This document shows positions 41,511 through 49,077 of a stretch of DNA of 64,000 nt, one piece after another (position 1 is the stretch's first letter; the number at the start of each line of letters is the position of its first letter). The stretch is from contig NZ_JAJHNP010000027.1 of the NCBI RefSeq assembly GCF_020819595.1, positions 62,001 through 126,000 of the forward strand, given 5' to 3'. Origin of the DNA: Streptomyces barringtoniae. GTDB taxonomy: Bacteria > Actinomycetota > Actinomycetes > Streptomycetales > Streptomycetaceae. The position numbers were made by a program, and so were the translations under genes. The notes under the pieces were generated by a model. That model worked only from the letters and a program-made list of their open reading frames with translations. It made no database searches and was not told the origin of the DNA.

Positions 41511-42416
41511 TCAGGTGGTGGCCAGCAGCAGGTCCTCTCCGGTCGAGGGGCGCAGGCCGTCGGTGCGGGCGGTGAAGTAGCGGTCGGCGAGTGAGGTGCC
41601 CGGGACGTGCTGTACGTCCTTGAAACCGGCCTCACGGGCCCGGCGCAGCATCTCGGCGGGGGTGTAGAAGCTGACGAACGGCGTGCCCGCGCCCTGCGCG
41701 CCGGCCTTGCTGGTGCGCAGGCCCGGGCGGTCGGCCTCGGCCACGAGGTCCTCCGGCAGCAGGAAGGTCATGGCGAGGGTCGAGCCGGGGGCCAGCGCGG
41801 CGATCTGGCGCAGGGTGGCCGCGGTGGCCTCCTTGGTGAGGTACATCGTGACGCCGGAGGAGGCGACGACCGCCGGGCGGCCGGGGTCGAACCCGGCCGC
41901 GGTGAGCCGCTCCAGCCAGGACCCGCCGTCCGCTTCGAAGTCCACCGGCACCAGGTGCAGCCGGTCCGGGAGGCCGAGGCCCAGCTCGGCCAGGCGGCGG
42001 CGTTTGAAGGCCTGCGGGCCCGGCCGGTCGACCTCGAAGACCCGCAGCCGGGAGGCGGTGGCCGGGGCGCGCTGGGCGAAGGTGTCCAGGCCGGCGCCGA
42101 GGAGGACGTACTGGTCGACGCCCCGGTCCGCCTGCTCGGCGACCAGGTCCTCGACGAAGCGGGCGCGGGCCACCATGGCGGCCCGGAATCCGCGGGTGGC
42201 CTCCTGGTCCATGTCCGGGCGGTCGCGCCAGCCGTCACCGGGGTCCGCGATCCGCAGGCCGATCTCGTCCTCGAGCACGTGGGGCGGCGGGTCGACCTGG
42301 ACGTGCATCGCCCGCCACAGGGCGCACCGCACCGCCGTGTTGTCCGGCGCCCCGGTCCGCTCGCCGGCCGGAGCGCTGTCGCCCGTAGCGCTGTCGCCCG
42401 TAGCGTTGTCGGTCAT
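41511..42416 (-). CDS. SAM-dependent methyltransferase (LCMT/TIGR00027-type)
   Basis: The 301-residue protein has a disordered Thr/Ser/Asp-rich start and a Rossmann methyltransferase core. It shows YVLLGAGLDTFAQRAP (SAM-binding glycine loop), RVFEVDRPGPQAFKRRRLAE, VPVDFEADGG and SSGVTMYLTKEATAATL. These are hallmarks of leucine-carboxyl-methyltransferase-like proteins common in actinobacteria, whose targets are mostly unknown and often in secondary metabolism. Two ATGDS units at the N-terminus come from a 15-base tandem repeat in the DNA (from about 42371). It follows the VOC gene on the same strand after 20 bases. Confidence 0.92.
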   Translation of the reverse strand: MTDNATGDSATGDSAPAGERTGAPDNTAVRCALWRAMHVQVDPPPHVLEDEIGLRIADPGDGWRDRPDMDQEATRGFRAAMVARARFVEDLVAEQADRGVDQYVLLGAGLDTFAQRAPATASRLRVFEVDRPGPQAFKRRRLAELGLGLPDRLHLVPVDFEADGGSWLERLTAAGFDPGRPAVVASSGVTMYLTKEATAATLRQIAALAPGSTLAMTFLLPEDLVAEADRPGLRTSKAGAQGAGTPFVSFYTPAEMLRRAREAGFKDVQHVPGTSLADRYFTARTDGLRPSTGEDLLLATT

Positions 42417-42436
42417 GGCAGCGCCTCCCGTGCCCG

Positions 42437-42781
42437 TCACTTCGCCGCGGGGGCCTGGAGGCTCCACAGCCGCCCGTCGGGGTCGCGGACCGTCATCATC
42501 CGGGTGCCGAAGTGGGTGTCCTCGAACGGCGAGACGACCTCGACGGCGGGATCGGCGCGGAACGCGTCCGCGTCCGGCACCTTCAGCACGATCTGCGTCT
42601 GCGGGTCCCGGTCCTCGGGGACCTCGGCGATGAACACGTACGGGCCGTCGCCGTTGCGGAGCAGGCCGGAGTTGTGGTCGGTCGCGAACTCCAGGTCGTA
42701 GCCCAGCGCCTGGAAGAACTTCGCCGCCTTTCCCCAGTTGTGGGTCTCCAGGAAAACGGCCTCGATGCCTTCGGTCGCCAT
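42437..42781 (-). CDS. VOC family protein (glyoxalase/bleomycin-resistance fold)
   Basis: The 114-residue single-domain protein has the paired beta-alpha-beta-beta-beta layout of vicinal-oxygen-chelate proteins. Visible segments are VFLETHNWGKAAKFFQALGY, FIAEVPEDRDPQTQIVLKV, and VRDPDGRLWSLQAP at the end, where family members usually place a metal-ligand glutamate; here Ser/Gln occupy that spot. Function is open. The ATG lies one base after the stop of a small ribbon-helix-helix gene (42783-42962), so the two are translationally coupled. Confidence 0.88.
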   Translation of the reverse strand: MATEGIEAVFLETHNWGKAAKFFQALGYDLEFATDHNSGLLRNGDGPYVFIAEVPEDRDPQTQIVLKVPDADAFRADPAVEVVSPFEDTHFGTRMMTVRDPDGRLWSLQAPAAK

Positions 42782-42782
42782 G

Positions 42783-42962
42783 TCAGCTCTCCTTCTGGGT
42801 CGACTGCTGTTCCTGCCCACGGGCGTCGTCGAGGTAGGCGCGCAGTGCTTCTGCGACCAGCGCCGACAACGACATGCCCGACTCGATGGCGCGGTACTTG
42901 ACCTGCTTGATCAGTCCGATCGGCAGGTACACGTTGAACTGCTTGACTTCCTCATCACCCAC
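42783..42962 (-). CDS. Small ribbon-helix-helix (CopG/Arc-type) DNA-binding protein
   Basis: This gene is short (59 residues). Translation from GTG gives VGDEEVKQFNVYLPIGLIK, then QVKYRAIESGMSLSALVAEA, then an acidic/Gln-rich tail. A beta strand (KQFNVYLP) followed by two helices with SLSALV at the turn is the ribbon-helix-helix pattern of CopG/Arc repressors. The stop is one base from the VOC gene ATG, so it is the first gene of an RHH-VOC-methyltransferase operon and probably autoregulates it. The palindromic gctagcatgctagc at 42973-42986 just upstream of its start is a likely operator. Confidence 0.85.
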   Translation of the reverse strand: MGDEEVKQFNVYLPIGLIKQVKYRAIESGMSLSALVAEALRAYLDDARGQEQQSTQKES

Positions 42963-42971
42963 GCTTACGAG

Positions 42972-42992
42972 GCTAGCATGCTAGCAATCTAG
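42972..42992. promoter_or_regulatory. Palindromic operator-like site (GCTAGCATGCTAGC)
   Basis: A perfect 14-base palindrome, GCTAGCATGCTAGC, lies about ten bases upstream of the ribbon-helix-helix gene start and is followed by AATCTAGC, a further half-site. RHH repressors typically bind short tandem palindromes at their own promoters, so this is the best operator candidate for that gene. Confidence 0.7.
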
Positions 42993-43116
42993 CCGCCACC
43001 GAAGACGACCCGCGCGACGGCCGGAAAGTGGCCGATGTTCCGCCAGGGGCTACCGTGCAGTAACCGCTTGCTCCTACGCTGCCGCCAACTCGGCGACAGC
43101 GAAGGGGAGTTGAGCA

Positions 43117-44154
43117 ATGGGTGTGGTGAGACGACTGGCGGCACTCGCGGGGGCCGCCGCTCTGCTGATGGCGGGGCCGGGCAACGCCCACGCGGCGGCG
43201 CCGAAGTTCTCCGAGACGACGGCGATCGGCACGCACAACGCGTACGACAAGTCCAAGTACACGTACTTCGCCCAGGCGTTGGACTCGGGCGCCTCGCTGC
43301 TCGAGATCGACATCTACGCGGACAGCCTGAGCAGGCGCTGGCGGGTGAGCCACAGCAACCCGTTCGGCGACAACAACAACTGCGAGGCCGCGAAGACCCC
43401 GAGCGAGCTGTACAGCAAGAACCGCGACCAGGACTTCGGCAGCTGCCTGGACAACATCGCGGCCTGGAACCAGCTCCACCCCGACCACCCGCCGATCGTC
43501 TTCAAGATCGAGATGAAGGTCGGTTTCAACAACAACATCGGGCTCGGCCCCGACGAGTTCGACACCCTCGTCGACCAGAAGCTCGGCGGCAGCGTCTACA
43601 AACCGGCCGACCTGCTGGGCGGCACGTACAGCACGCTGGATGCGGCCGCCAAGGCCAACGCCTGGCCGTCGCGCGACTCCCTCAAGGGCAAGTTCGTCTT
43701 CGAGGTGATCCCCGGCACCGTGGAGATGAACAACCCCTTCGACCACTACTGGACGGACCAGGAGTACGGCGACCATCTGCGCGACCTGTACGCGGCCGGG
43801 AACATCTCACGGGCCGAGGCCTTCCCCGCGGTGCTGGGCGCGGCGAACGGCGACCCGCGGGCGACCCGCTGGACCTCCGACACCTCGATCCGCCCCTGGT
43901 TCGTGTTCTTCGACGGTGACGCGGCGACGTACGTCAACAACGGCTACGACACGTCGTTCTACTCCACGAACCACTACATCTCGATCATGACCGACGCCTA
44001 CAACGTCTCTCCGGCCATCTCCTCGACCAACCCGACGGACGCCGAAGTCGCCGCCCGGCTGGCCCTGCTGGCCAAGGACCACGCCAGCGTCATCACCTCC
44101 GACTGGTCGGCCAAGCCCGCCTCGGTACTCAGTTCGGTGGTCACCCGGAGCTGA
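43117..44154 (+). CDS. Secreted phosphatidylinositol-specific phospholipase C-like protein
   Basis: The 345-residue protein has a Sec signal (MGVVRRLAALAGAAALLMAG, cleavage after AHA). The PI-PLC X-type barrel follows: first catalytic histidine in IGTHNAYD, acidic LLEIDIYADS, second histidine in WRVSHSNPFGD, and KIEMK as a later acidic/basic strand. The DNNNCE loop and preserved acidic residues suggest a calcium-dependent bacterial PI-PLC-like class. Substrate may be PI or another glycerophospholipid. It is divergent from the RHH-VOC operon and followed 94 bases later by a GH25 gene. Confidence 0.9.
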   Translation: MGVVRRLAALAGAAALLMAGPGNAHAAAPKFSETTAIGTHNAYDKSKYTYFAQALDSGASLLEIDIYADSLSRRWRVSHSNPFGDNNNCEAAKTPSELYSKNRDQDFGSCLDNIAAWNQLHPDHPPIVFKIEMKVGFNNNIGLGPDEFDTLVDQKLGGSVYKPADLLGGTYSTLDAAAKANAWPSRDSLKGKFVFEVIPGTVEMNNPFDHYWTDQEYGDHLRDLYAAGNISRAEAFPAVLGAANGDPRATRWTSDTSIRPWFVFFDGDAATYVNNGYDTSFYSTNHYISIMTDAYNVSPAISSTNPTDAEVAARLALLAKDHASVITSDWSAKPASVLSSVVTRS

Positions 44155-44248
44155 CGTTCCCCCGCCCGCGGCGGATCGGGCGTGCCATGTTGGGGCATCA
44201 CTCAACCAGCAACTCCTTTCCCTCACCGGCACATCGAGGAGTCCCCAC

Positions 44249-44803
44249 ATGCTCCGCGGCATCGACGTCAGCGCGTACCAGTCGTCCTCGTACGACACGA
44301 GCGGCCTCTCCTTCGCCTTCATCAAGGCGACGGAGGGCCGCTCCTATGTCAACCCCCACGCCGCCGCCCAGGCGAAGACCGCGCGCGACGCCGGCCTGGT
44401 CGTGGGCTTCTACCACTTCCTGTGGCCGGGCAACCTCACCGCCCAGGCGGAGCACTTCGTGACCGCCGCCCCGTCGAAGGCGGGCGACATCCTCGCCGTC
44501 GACTGGGAGACCACCGGCGACGGCACCCACGCGAGCAACTCCGAGAAGGACACCTTCCTCAAGAAGGTGAAGGCCCTGCGGCCCACCCACCGGGTCATCC
44601 TCTACTGCAACCGCGACTTCTGGCTGAACATCGACTCCACGTCCTACGCCGGCGACGGCCTGTGGATCGCCGACTACGTCACCGCCGGCCACCCCCGGAT
44701 CAAGGCGCACTGGCGCTTCCACCAGTACTCCAGCACGCCGCACGACAAGGACGTGGCCAACTTCTCCAGCAAGGCCGCGCTGAAGGAGTGGGCCACGCCG
44801 TAG
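44249..44803 (+). CDS. GH25-type lysozyme domain protein without signal peptide
   Basis: The 184-residue protein is a single glycoside hydrolase family 25-like domain. It has GIDVSAYQ at residues 4-11, FAFIKATEGRSYVNPH, VVGFYHFLWPG, the DxE catalytic pair as AVDWETT, LYCNRDFW, WIADYV and HQYSS. It should cut MurNAc-GlcNAc bonds in peptidoglycan. No signal peptide or anchor is visible and no earlier in-frame start adds one. Export by a holin-like, Tat-independent or lytic route would be needed, or the enzyme acts on lysis. The gene stops seven bases before the convergent reductase gene. Confidence 0.9.
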   Translation: MLRGIDVSAYQSSSYDTSGLSFAFIKATEGRSYVNPHAAAQAKTARDAGLVVGFYHFLWPGNLTAQAEHFVTAAPSKAGDILAVDWETTGDGTHASNSEKDTFLKKVKALRPTHRVILYCNRDFWLNIDSTSYAGDGLWIADYVTAGHPRIKAHWRFHQYSSTPHDKDVANFSSKAALKEWATP

Positions 44804-44809
44804 CGCCGA

Positions 44810-45472
44810 TCAGCCCCGGAAGTCCGCCGGGCGCTCCGGGGAGGCCGCCGTGAGGGCCTTCTTCACTCCTTCCACGTCCGCGCGCAGGCCGTAGACAGGG
44901 GTGGCGGGCTGCTGGCGCCAGGAGTCGTCGATGCCGCCCGCGTCGACCGTGTCGAAGCCGAGTTCGTCGATCAGGGCGCGGACCTTCGCCTTGGCCGCCT
45001 CGTCGTCGCCGGCGACCGGGACGGCGATGCGCTCGGGGTCGCCCGCGGGGCGGGGGCGGTCCAGGATGTCCTGGGCGTAGGTGCCGTTGAAGGCCTTGAT
45101 CACCGGGTGGCCGAGGTGCTGCTCGGTCCAGCGGCTCTCGGTCAGGCCCTCGTCCTCGATGGCCGCGATCCGGCCGTCGCGCTCCCGTGGGTAGTAGTTG
45201 CCGGTGTCGATCACCGCCACCCCCTCGGCGGCGCCGTCCAGCAGGCCCGAGGGGAGGCCCGGGACGGCCTTCAGCGGGACGGTGACGACCACCACCTCGG
45301 CGCCCCTGGCCGCCTCCTCGGCGCGGACCGGGGTCGCTCCGGTCTCCTCGGCCAGCCCCTTGAGCGTCTCGGGGCCGCGGGAGTTGGCCACGGAGACGTC
45401 GTGGCCGAGGGCGGTGAGCCGCCGGGTGAGATTGCCGCCGATGTTGCCCGCGCCGATGATGCCGATCTTCAT
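44810..45472 (-). CDS. NADPH-dependent F420 reductase-like protein
   Basis: This is a 220-residue Rossmann-fold protein of the NADP-oxidoreductase F420-dependent / NAD-binding type. It begins MKIGIIGAGNIGGNLTRRL (glycine motif GAGNIG), then SVANSRGPE, VVVVTVPLKAVPGL, GVAVIDTGNYY and a C-terminal VPVAGDDEAAK helix region. The F420 or NADP substrate pairing cannot be proven from the sequence. GGAGGGCC precedes the ATG. It is convergent with the GH25 gene. Confidence 0.88.
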   Translation of the reverse strand: MKIGIIGAGNIGGNLTRRLTALGHDVSVANSRGPETLKGLAEETGATPVRAEEAARGAEVVVVTVPLKAVPGLPSGLLDGAAEGVAVIDTGNYYPRERDGRIAAIEDEGLTESRWTEQHLGHPVIKAFNGTYAQDILDRPRPAGDPERIAVPVAGDDEAAKAKVRALIDELGFDTVDAGGIDDSWRQQPATPVYGLRADVEGVKKALTAASPERPADFRG

Positions 45473-45578
45473 GACAGGCCCTCCGGGATCCTTGTATGCA
45501 TGTGCATGCGTCTGTCGTGGGCGACAACCCCGTGGAGCCGGGTGCTATTCCGTCCCTGCGGCGATCGGGTGAACGCCC

Positions 45579-45652
45579 TCACAGCCGTACGACGATCTTG
45601 CCGGTGCGGCGACTGGACGCCATCAGGCGGCGTGGCGCCGGGCCGGTGCCGG
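45579..45652 (-). pseudogene. 3' remnant of a quinone oxidoreductase/MDR-type gene
   Basis: Reading leftwards from about 45640, one frame gives APRRLMASSRRTGKIVVRL followed by a stop at 45579-45581. This matches the C-terminus of zinc-type or quinone medium-chain dehydrogenases, which usually end in a TGKIVLRV-like strand. Nothing upstream continues the frame as a family protein, so only the last ~20 codons survive. It is a small fragment, and the assignment rests on that motif. Confidence 0.45.
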
Positions 45653-45721
45653 GTGCTGGGGTCGTGCTCGCGGAGCGCGCAGGGGCGGCCCGAGGAGGTG
45701 CTGACCGGCGGGCATGACGAA

Positions 45722-45747
45722 GGGGCCCTCACTGCGGTGAGGGCCCC
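45722..45747. terminator. Perfect 11-bp hairpin terminator
   Basis: GGGGCCCTCAC (45722-45732) pairs perfectly with GTGAGGGCCCC (45737-45747) around a four-base TGCG loop. It lies 12 bases after the stop of the EF-hand gene on the minus strand, as expected for its terminator. There is no T run, which is common in Streptomyces terminators. Confidence 0.85.
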
Positions 45748-45758
45748 CTCTCAGCACG

Positions 45759-45971
45759 TCACTTGTTCAGGTAGGCCCAGAACTCGTCGAACGACAGGAC
45801 CTTGTCGCCGTTGAGGTCCCGCTGCTTGATGATGGCTTCGGCGACAGTCTCCGTGACGTTCCAGTCGCCCTCCTGAGCCAGGGCGGCCTTGAACTCCGCG
45901 GCGGTGATGAATCCGTCACCGTCCGCGTCGATCCGCTGGAACTGCTTGCGTGCTTCCTCGATGTCCGCCAC
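45759..45971 (-). CDS. Calmodulin-like two-EF-hand calcium-binding protein
   Basis: The 70-residue cytoplasmic protein has two EF-hand loops, DADGDGFITAAE and DLNGDKVLSFDE, each with the expected acidic residues at positions 1, 3, 5 and 12. It resembles the small Streptomyces calmodulin-like protein CabB from memory. The GTG start (VADIEEARKQF) with GGGGCGG upstream is preferred over an ATG ten codons further up. It may buffer or sense calcium. It sits alone between a hairpin terminator and the MerR gene. Confidence 0.93.
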   Translation of the reverse strand: MADIEEARKQFQRIDADGDGFITAAEFKAALAQEGDWNVTETVAEAIIKQRDLNGDKVLSFDEFWAYLNK

Positions 45972-46030
45972 CGATCCGCCCCTTTTGTTTGTGTTTCTCA
46001 TGCCGTGCTGGCGTACTGACGCTGGTCAGA

Positions 46031-46942
46031 TTAACGGCCCGGCCAGGCCTTCAGTGCCGCGACCACCCAGCCGAACTCCTCCTGGAACCTCGGCGGCTCC
46101 TGCTCGCCCTTGATCGCGGCGGCCAACTCCCGGTAGCGGACGACCTCGTTGCCCAGGTCGATACGGCGGAGCACGGCCGCGCGGTCGGTGTCCGCGCCGA
46201 GCAGTTCGGTCAGGACGGTGTCCGCCTCGGGCGACTGCGGGGTCACCCCGCGTTCCCGGGCGGCGCCGACGAGCTCGACGAGCCGCTTGAAGAACATCGC
46301 CGAGGCGCCGGCCGGGGTGTCCGGGGTGCGGTCGGCCGCGTTGTACTCGACCATGCGGCGCATCGCGGCCCGGAAGTCCGGGTTCCGCAGCAGTTCCGCC
46401 AGCTCCACCCAGGCGTCGACCTGCTCCGGTGTGGGGTCGTCCGGCAGGGCCACGCCGAGGGTCCGGGTCCGCTCCCGGATCCAGGGGTCAGCCGTGTCCA
46501 GCCCGTGGAAGACCTCCTCCACGAAGTCGTCCACGATCCGCTGCCGCTCTGCGGCCGACAGTCGCGCCAGTTTGTTCATCAGGGTCGTCTCCTCGGCGGT
46601 CGAGCCTCGTCGGGCGACCGTCGACAGCACCGCACGGGTCACCTTCAGCGACCGGATCTGTGCGTCCAGGGCGGCGACGTGCGTGGCCGCGACCTCGGCG
46701 ACCGTCCGCTCCCCCGCCAGCACCCTGCGGACGTCGCCCAGGCCGAGACCCAGCTCGCGCAGGGTGCGGATCAGCTCCAGGCGGGCCACGGCGGCACCGT
46801 CGTAGAGCCGGTAGCCGCCCGTGGACCGGGTCACCGGGGTGAGGACGCCCTCGTCCGACCAGTAGCGGATGGTGCGCACGCTCAGCCCGGTGGCCCGGGC
46901 CAGCTCGCCGATGGTGAGAAGTCCGGTGCCGTCTTCGGTCAT
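46031..46942 (-). CDS. MerR family transcriptional regulator
   Basis: The 303-residue regulator has an N-terminal MerR winged HTH (LLTIGELARATGLSVRTIRYW, then GGYRLYD and RLELIRTLRELGLGL), a dimerisation coiled coil (about residues 75-125), and a long C-terminal helical ligand domain of about 170 residues. The C-terminal domain has no cysteine cluster of metal sensors, so it may sense an organic ligand. The start is the ATG of MTEDGTG; upstream open frame is rejected. It is separated from the propeller lipoprotein gene by about 48 bases and may not be in the same operon. Confidence 0.93.
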   Translation of the reverse strand: MTEDGTGLLTIGELARATGLSVRTIRYWSDEGVLTPVTRSTGGYRLYDGAAVARLELIRTLRELGLGLGDVRRVLAGERTVAEVAATHVAALDAQIRSLKVTRAVLSTVARRGSTAEETTLMNKLARLSAAERQRIVDDFVEEVFHGLDTADPWIRERTRTLGVALPDDPTPEQVDAWVELAELLRNPDFRAAMRRMVEYNAADRTPDTPAGASAMFFKRLVELVGAARERGVTPQSPEADTVLTELLGADTDRAAVLRRIDLGNEVVRYRELAAAIKGEQEPPRFQEEFGWVVAALKAWPGR

Positions 46943-46989
46943 GTCGGCGAGTCTGGGCCTTCCAGCGGGTGGAGACTCAAACAGCGGGT

Positions 46990-48177
46990 TCAGCGGAAGA
47001 TGCCGGTGTGTCCGAGCGAGTAGCGGCCCGGCTGCGGGTAGACGGCGAGGCCGTGCGGGCCGCTGCCGACCTTGATGCGGGCCAGTTCCTTGCCGGTCCG
47101 TGTGTCGATGGCGTACACCACGGCGTTGTAGCGGCCGGACAGCCACAGCACCGTGCCGTCGGCGGAGACGCCGCCCATGTCGGGGCTGCCGCCGCCGGGC
47201 AGGTGCCACTTCACGGTGAGCCGGTTCTTGCCGAAGTCGAACAGGGAGATGGTGCCCTCGCCCCGGTTGGAGATGTACATCACGCGGGAGTCGCGGCTGA
47301 TGTAGAGGCCGTGGGCGCCCTTGCCGGTGTAGAGGAAGCGGGGCCTGGTGAACTTGTCCCCGTCGAGGATCCACAGACCGTTCGCGGCCATGTCGGCGAT
47401 GTAGAACAGCTTGCCGTCCGGGGCGATCTTGACGTCCTGCGGCATCGCGCCCTCGTACGGCAGCCGCTCCTGGCGGACGACCTTCATCTTCGCGGTGTCG
47501 ACCTTGAGGATCTCGCCGCTGAACTCGCAGGAGACGATGAAGTAGCGGCCGTCCGGGGAGAAGTCGGCGTGGTTGACGCCGTAGCAGCTGACCGGCACGG
47601 CCTTGACGACCTTCATGGTGTGCGCGTCGCGGAAGACCAGCTGGCGGTCCCTGGAGGCCATGACGACGGCGTACTTGCCGTCGGGCGTGAAGTACAGGTT
47701 GTACGGGTCGTGCACGGCCACCGGCTTGCCGGCCTTGCCGGTCTTCGGGTCGATGGGGGTGAGGCTGTCGCCGAGGTCGTTGTTGACCCAGAGGGTCTTC
47801 AGGTCCCAGGACGGCACGACGTGCTGGGGCTGGCGGCCGACCGGGATCGTGTCGATGACCTTGTAGGTCGCCGGGTCGATGACGGTGACCGTGTCCGAGT
47901 TGGTGTTGGGGACGTACACCCGGGACGGGAAGTCCCTGACGACCGGCGAGAGCTGGTTGGGGCGGTCGGCGGAGTAGAGGTCCTTCGGGTTCTGGACGGG
48001 CGGCATCCCGGGCAGCACGTTCACCTGCCGCTTGCCGTTCCCCGGCTGGGCCGGCGCCCTGCTGGCCAAGGCCTCGTTCGCGTGGTGCTGAGAGCCCGAA
48101 GTGCACGCGGGCAGCAGCGTCAGGGCGGTGAGGGCGGCACCGACGGCCAGCAGGCGGGCGGCTTTGTTGGTTCGCAT
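46990..48177 (-). CDS. YVTN-type beta-propeller lipoprotein
   Basis: The 395-residue protein is exported as a lipoprotein: signal MRTNKAARLLAVGAALTA with a lipobox LLPAC, cysteine at about residue 25. The mature part holds repeated seven-bladed-propeller motifs, such as RVYVPNTNSDTVTVIDPATY, LWVNNDLGDSLTPIDPKTG and LYISRDSRVMYISNRGEG. Such proteins act as binding scaffolds or redox/quinoprotein-like sensors; the ligand is unknown. Its ATG shares one base with the stop (TGATG) of the preceding NodB-like gene, so the two are co-expressed. Confidence 0.88.
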   Translation of the reverse strand: MRTNKAARLLAVGAALTALTLLPACTSGSQHHANEALASRAPAQPGNGKRQVNVLPGMPPVQNPKDLYSADRPNQLSPVVRDFPSRVYVPNTNSDTVTVIDPATYKVIDTIPVGRQPQHVVPSWDLKTLWVNNDLGDSLTPIDPKTGKAGKPVAVHDPYNLYFTPDGKYAVVMASRDRQLVFRDAHTMKVVKAVPVSCYGVNHADFSPDGRYFIVSCEFSGEILKVDTAKMKVVRQERLPYEGAMPQDVKIAPDGKLFYIADMAANGLWILDGDKFTRPRFLYTGKGAHGLYISRDSRVMYISNRGEGTISLFDFGKNRLTVKWHLPGGGSPDMGGVSADGTVLWLSGRYNAVVYAIDTRTGKELARIKVGSGPHGLAVYPQPGRYSLGHTGIFR

Positions 48178-48992
48178 CAGCTCAGCAACTCCGTGGTGGT
48201 GACCGCGCGCAGTCCGCGGCGTTCGAGTTCGTGGAGGAGGTCGGGCAGGGCGGCGACCGTGTCCGGGTACCCGAAGTGCAGGCTCACCACCGACCCGCCG
48301 CGCACGTCGGCGAGAACCTTGCGGGTGACGGCGGCGGAGCCGGGGCGGGTGTAGTCGAGCGAGTCGACGTCGTACGACAGCACGTGCGGGTAGCCGGCGG
48401 TACGGGCGAGACGGGCCACCAGCGGGGAGGCGGTCGGCGAGCGGGAGGGGCGGAACCAGGTGCCGATGGAACCGGTGAGCCGCTTCAGCCGGCCCGCGCA
48501 GTCGGCGATCTCCTTGCGGGCGTCCGCCTCGGCGAGCGCGTTGACGGCGATGTGGTGCTGGGTGTGGTTGCCGAGGTCGTGGCCGCCGTCGAGGATCCGG
48601 CGGGCGATGTCCGGGTGTTCGTCCAGCCAGGTGCCGACGGCGAGCACGGTGAGCCGGGCGCCGTGCTGCTCGGCCGTACCGAGCAGGGAGTGGGCGATGG
48701 CGGGGTCGCCCTGGCCGTGGAAGGTGAGAGCGACCTGGGCGCGGGTGCGCGGGCCGTGGGTGATCTGGGCGGGCTGTCCGGGGTAGGCCCGGGGAGCGGG
48801 GGCCGCCTTGGCGCCGGCCGCGTGGTGGCCCGAGGAGGTGGCGGCCGGGGACGTGGAAGGAGGCGCGGAGTCCTGGGCGTTGGGCGGGGTGTCCCGGCCT
48901 GCGTCGCAACCGGCGGCGAGCGCGCCGCCGGCGACGATTCCGGCGCCCGCGCGCAGCACCCCGCGTCGGTTGGTGGTGGTCACCCGCACCAT
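48177..48992 (-). CDS. Polysaccharide deacetylase-like lipoprotein with degenerate motif 1
   Basis: The 271-residue protein has an N-terminal signal with twin arginines (TTTNRRGVLRAGAGIVAGG) and a lipobox LAAGC. The NodB-fold domain follows from about residue 85. In active enzymes motif 1 is TFDDGP; here it reads TFHGQGD, so the usual catalytic-base Asp and metal-binding Asp are changed. Motif 2 (NHTQHH) still has two histidines, and WFRPSRSPT and DVDSLDYTRPG stand in for motifs 3 and 4. The start shown is an ATG, but GTG at 48983 is possible. It may bind glycans without deacetylating them. It is coupled to the propeller gene. Confidence 0.85.
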   Translation of the reverse strand: MVRVTTTNRRGVLRAGAGIVAGGALAAGCDAGRDTPPNAQDSAPPSTSPAATSSGHHAAGAKAAPAPRAYPGQPAQITHGPRTRAQVALTFHGQGDPAIAHSLLGTAEQHGARLTVLAVGTWLDEHPDIARRILDGGHDLGNHTQHHIAVNALAEADARKEIADCAGRLKRLTGSIGTWFRPSRSPTASPLVARLARTAGYPHVLSYDVDSLDYTRPGSAAVTRKVLADVRGGSVVSLHFGYPDTVAALPDLLHELERRGLRAVTTTELLS

Positions 48993-49077
48993 TTAAGGGG
49001 CGATAGGTAAGAAAACCGCCGATTGGCCCGAATGTGGGACGATTTCGGGTCGCCGTAAGGAGGATGCCATCCCCTCG

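Noticed and set aside
42361..42410. Short tandem repeat inside the methyltransferase start
   Set aside because: It is a 15-base in-frame unit duplicated once with a partial third copy; it only lengthens a disordered N-terminus and needs no separate feature.
46943..48106. Upstream extension of the MerR reading frame through the propeller gene
   Set aside because: The translation is Arg/Gly/Pro-rich and runs in another register of the propeller gene; the MerR HTH begins at 46942.
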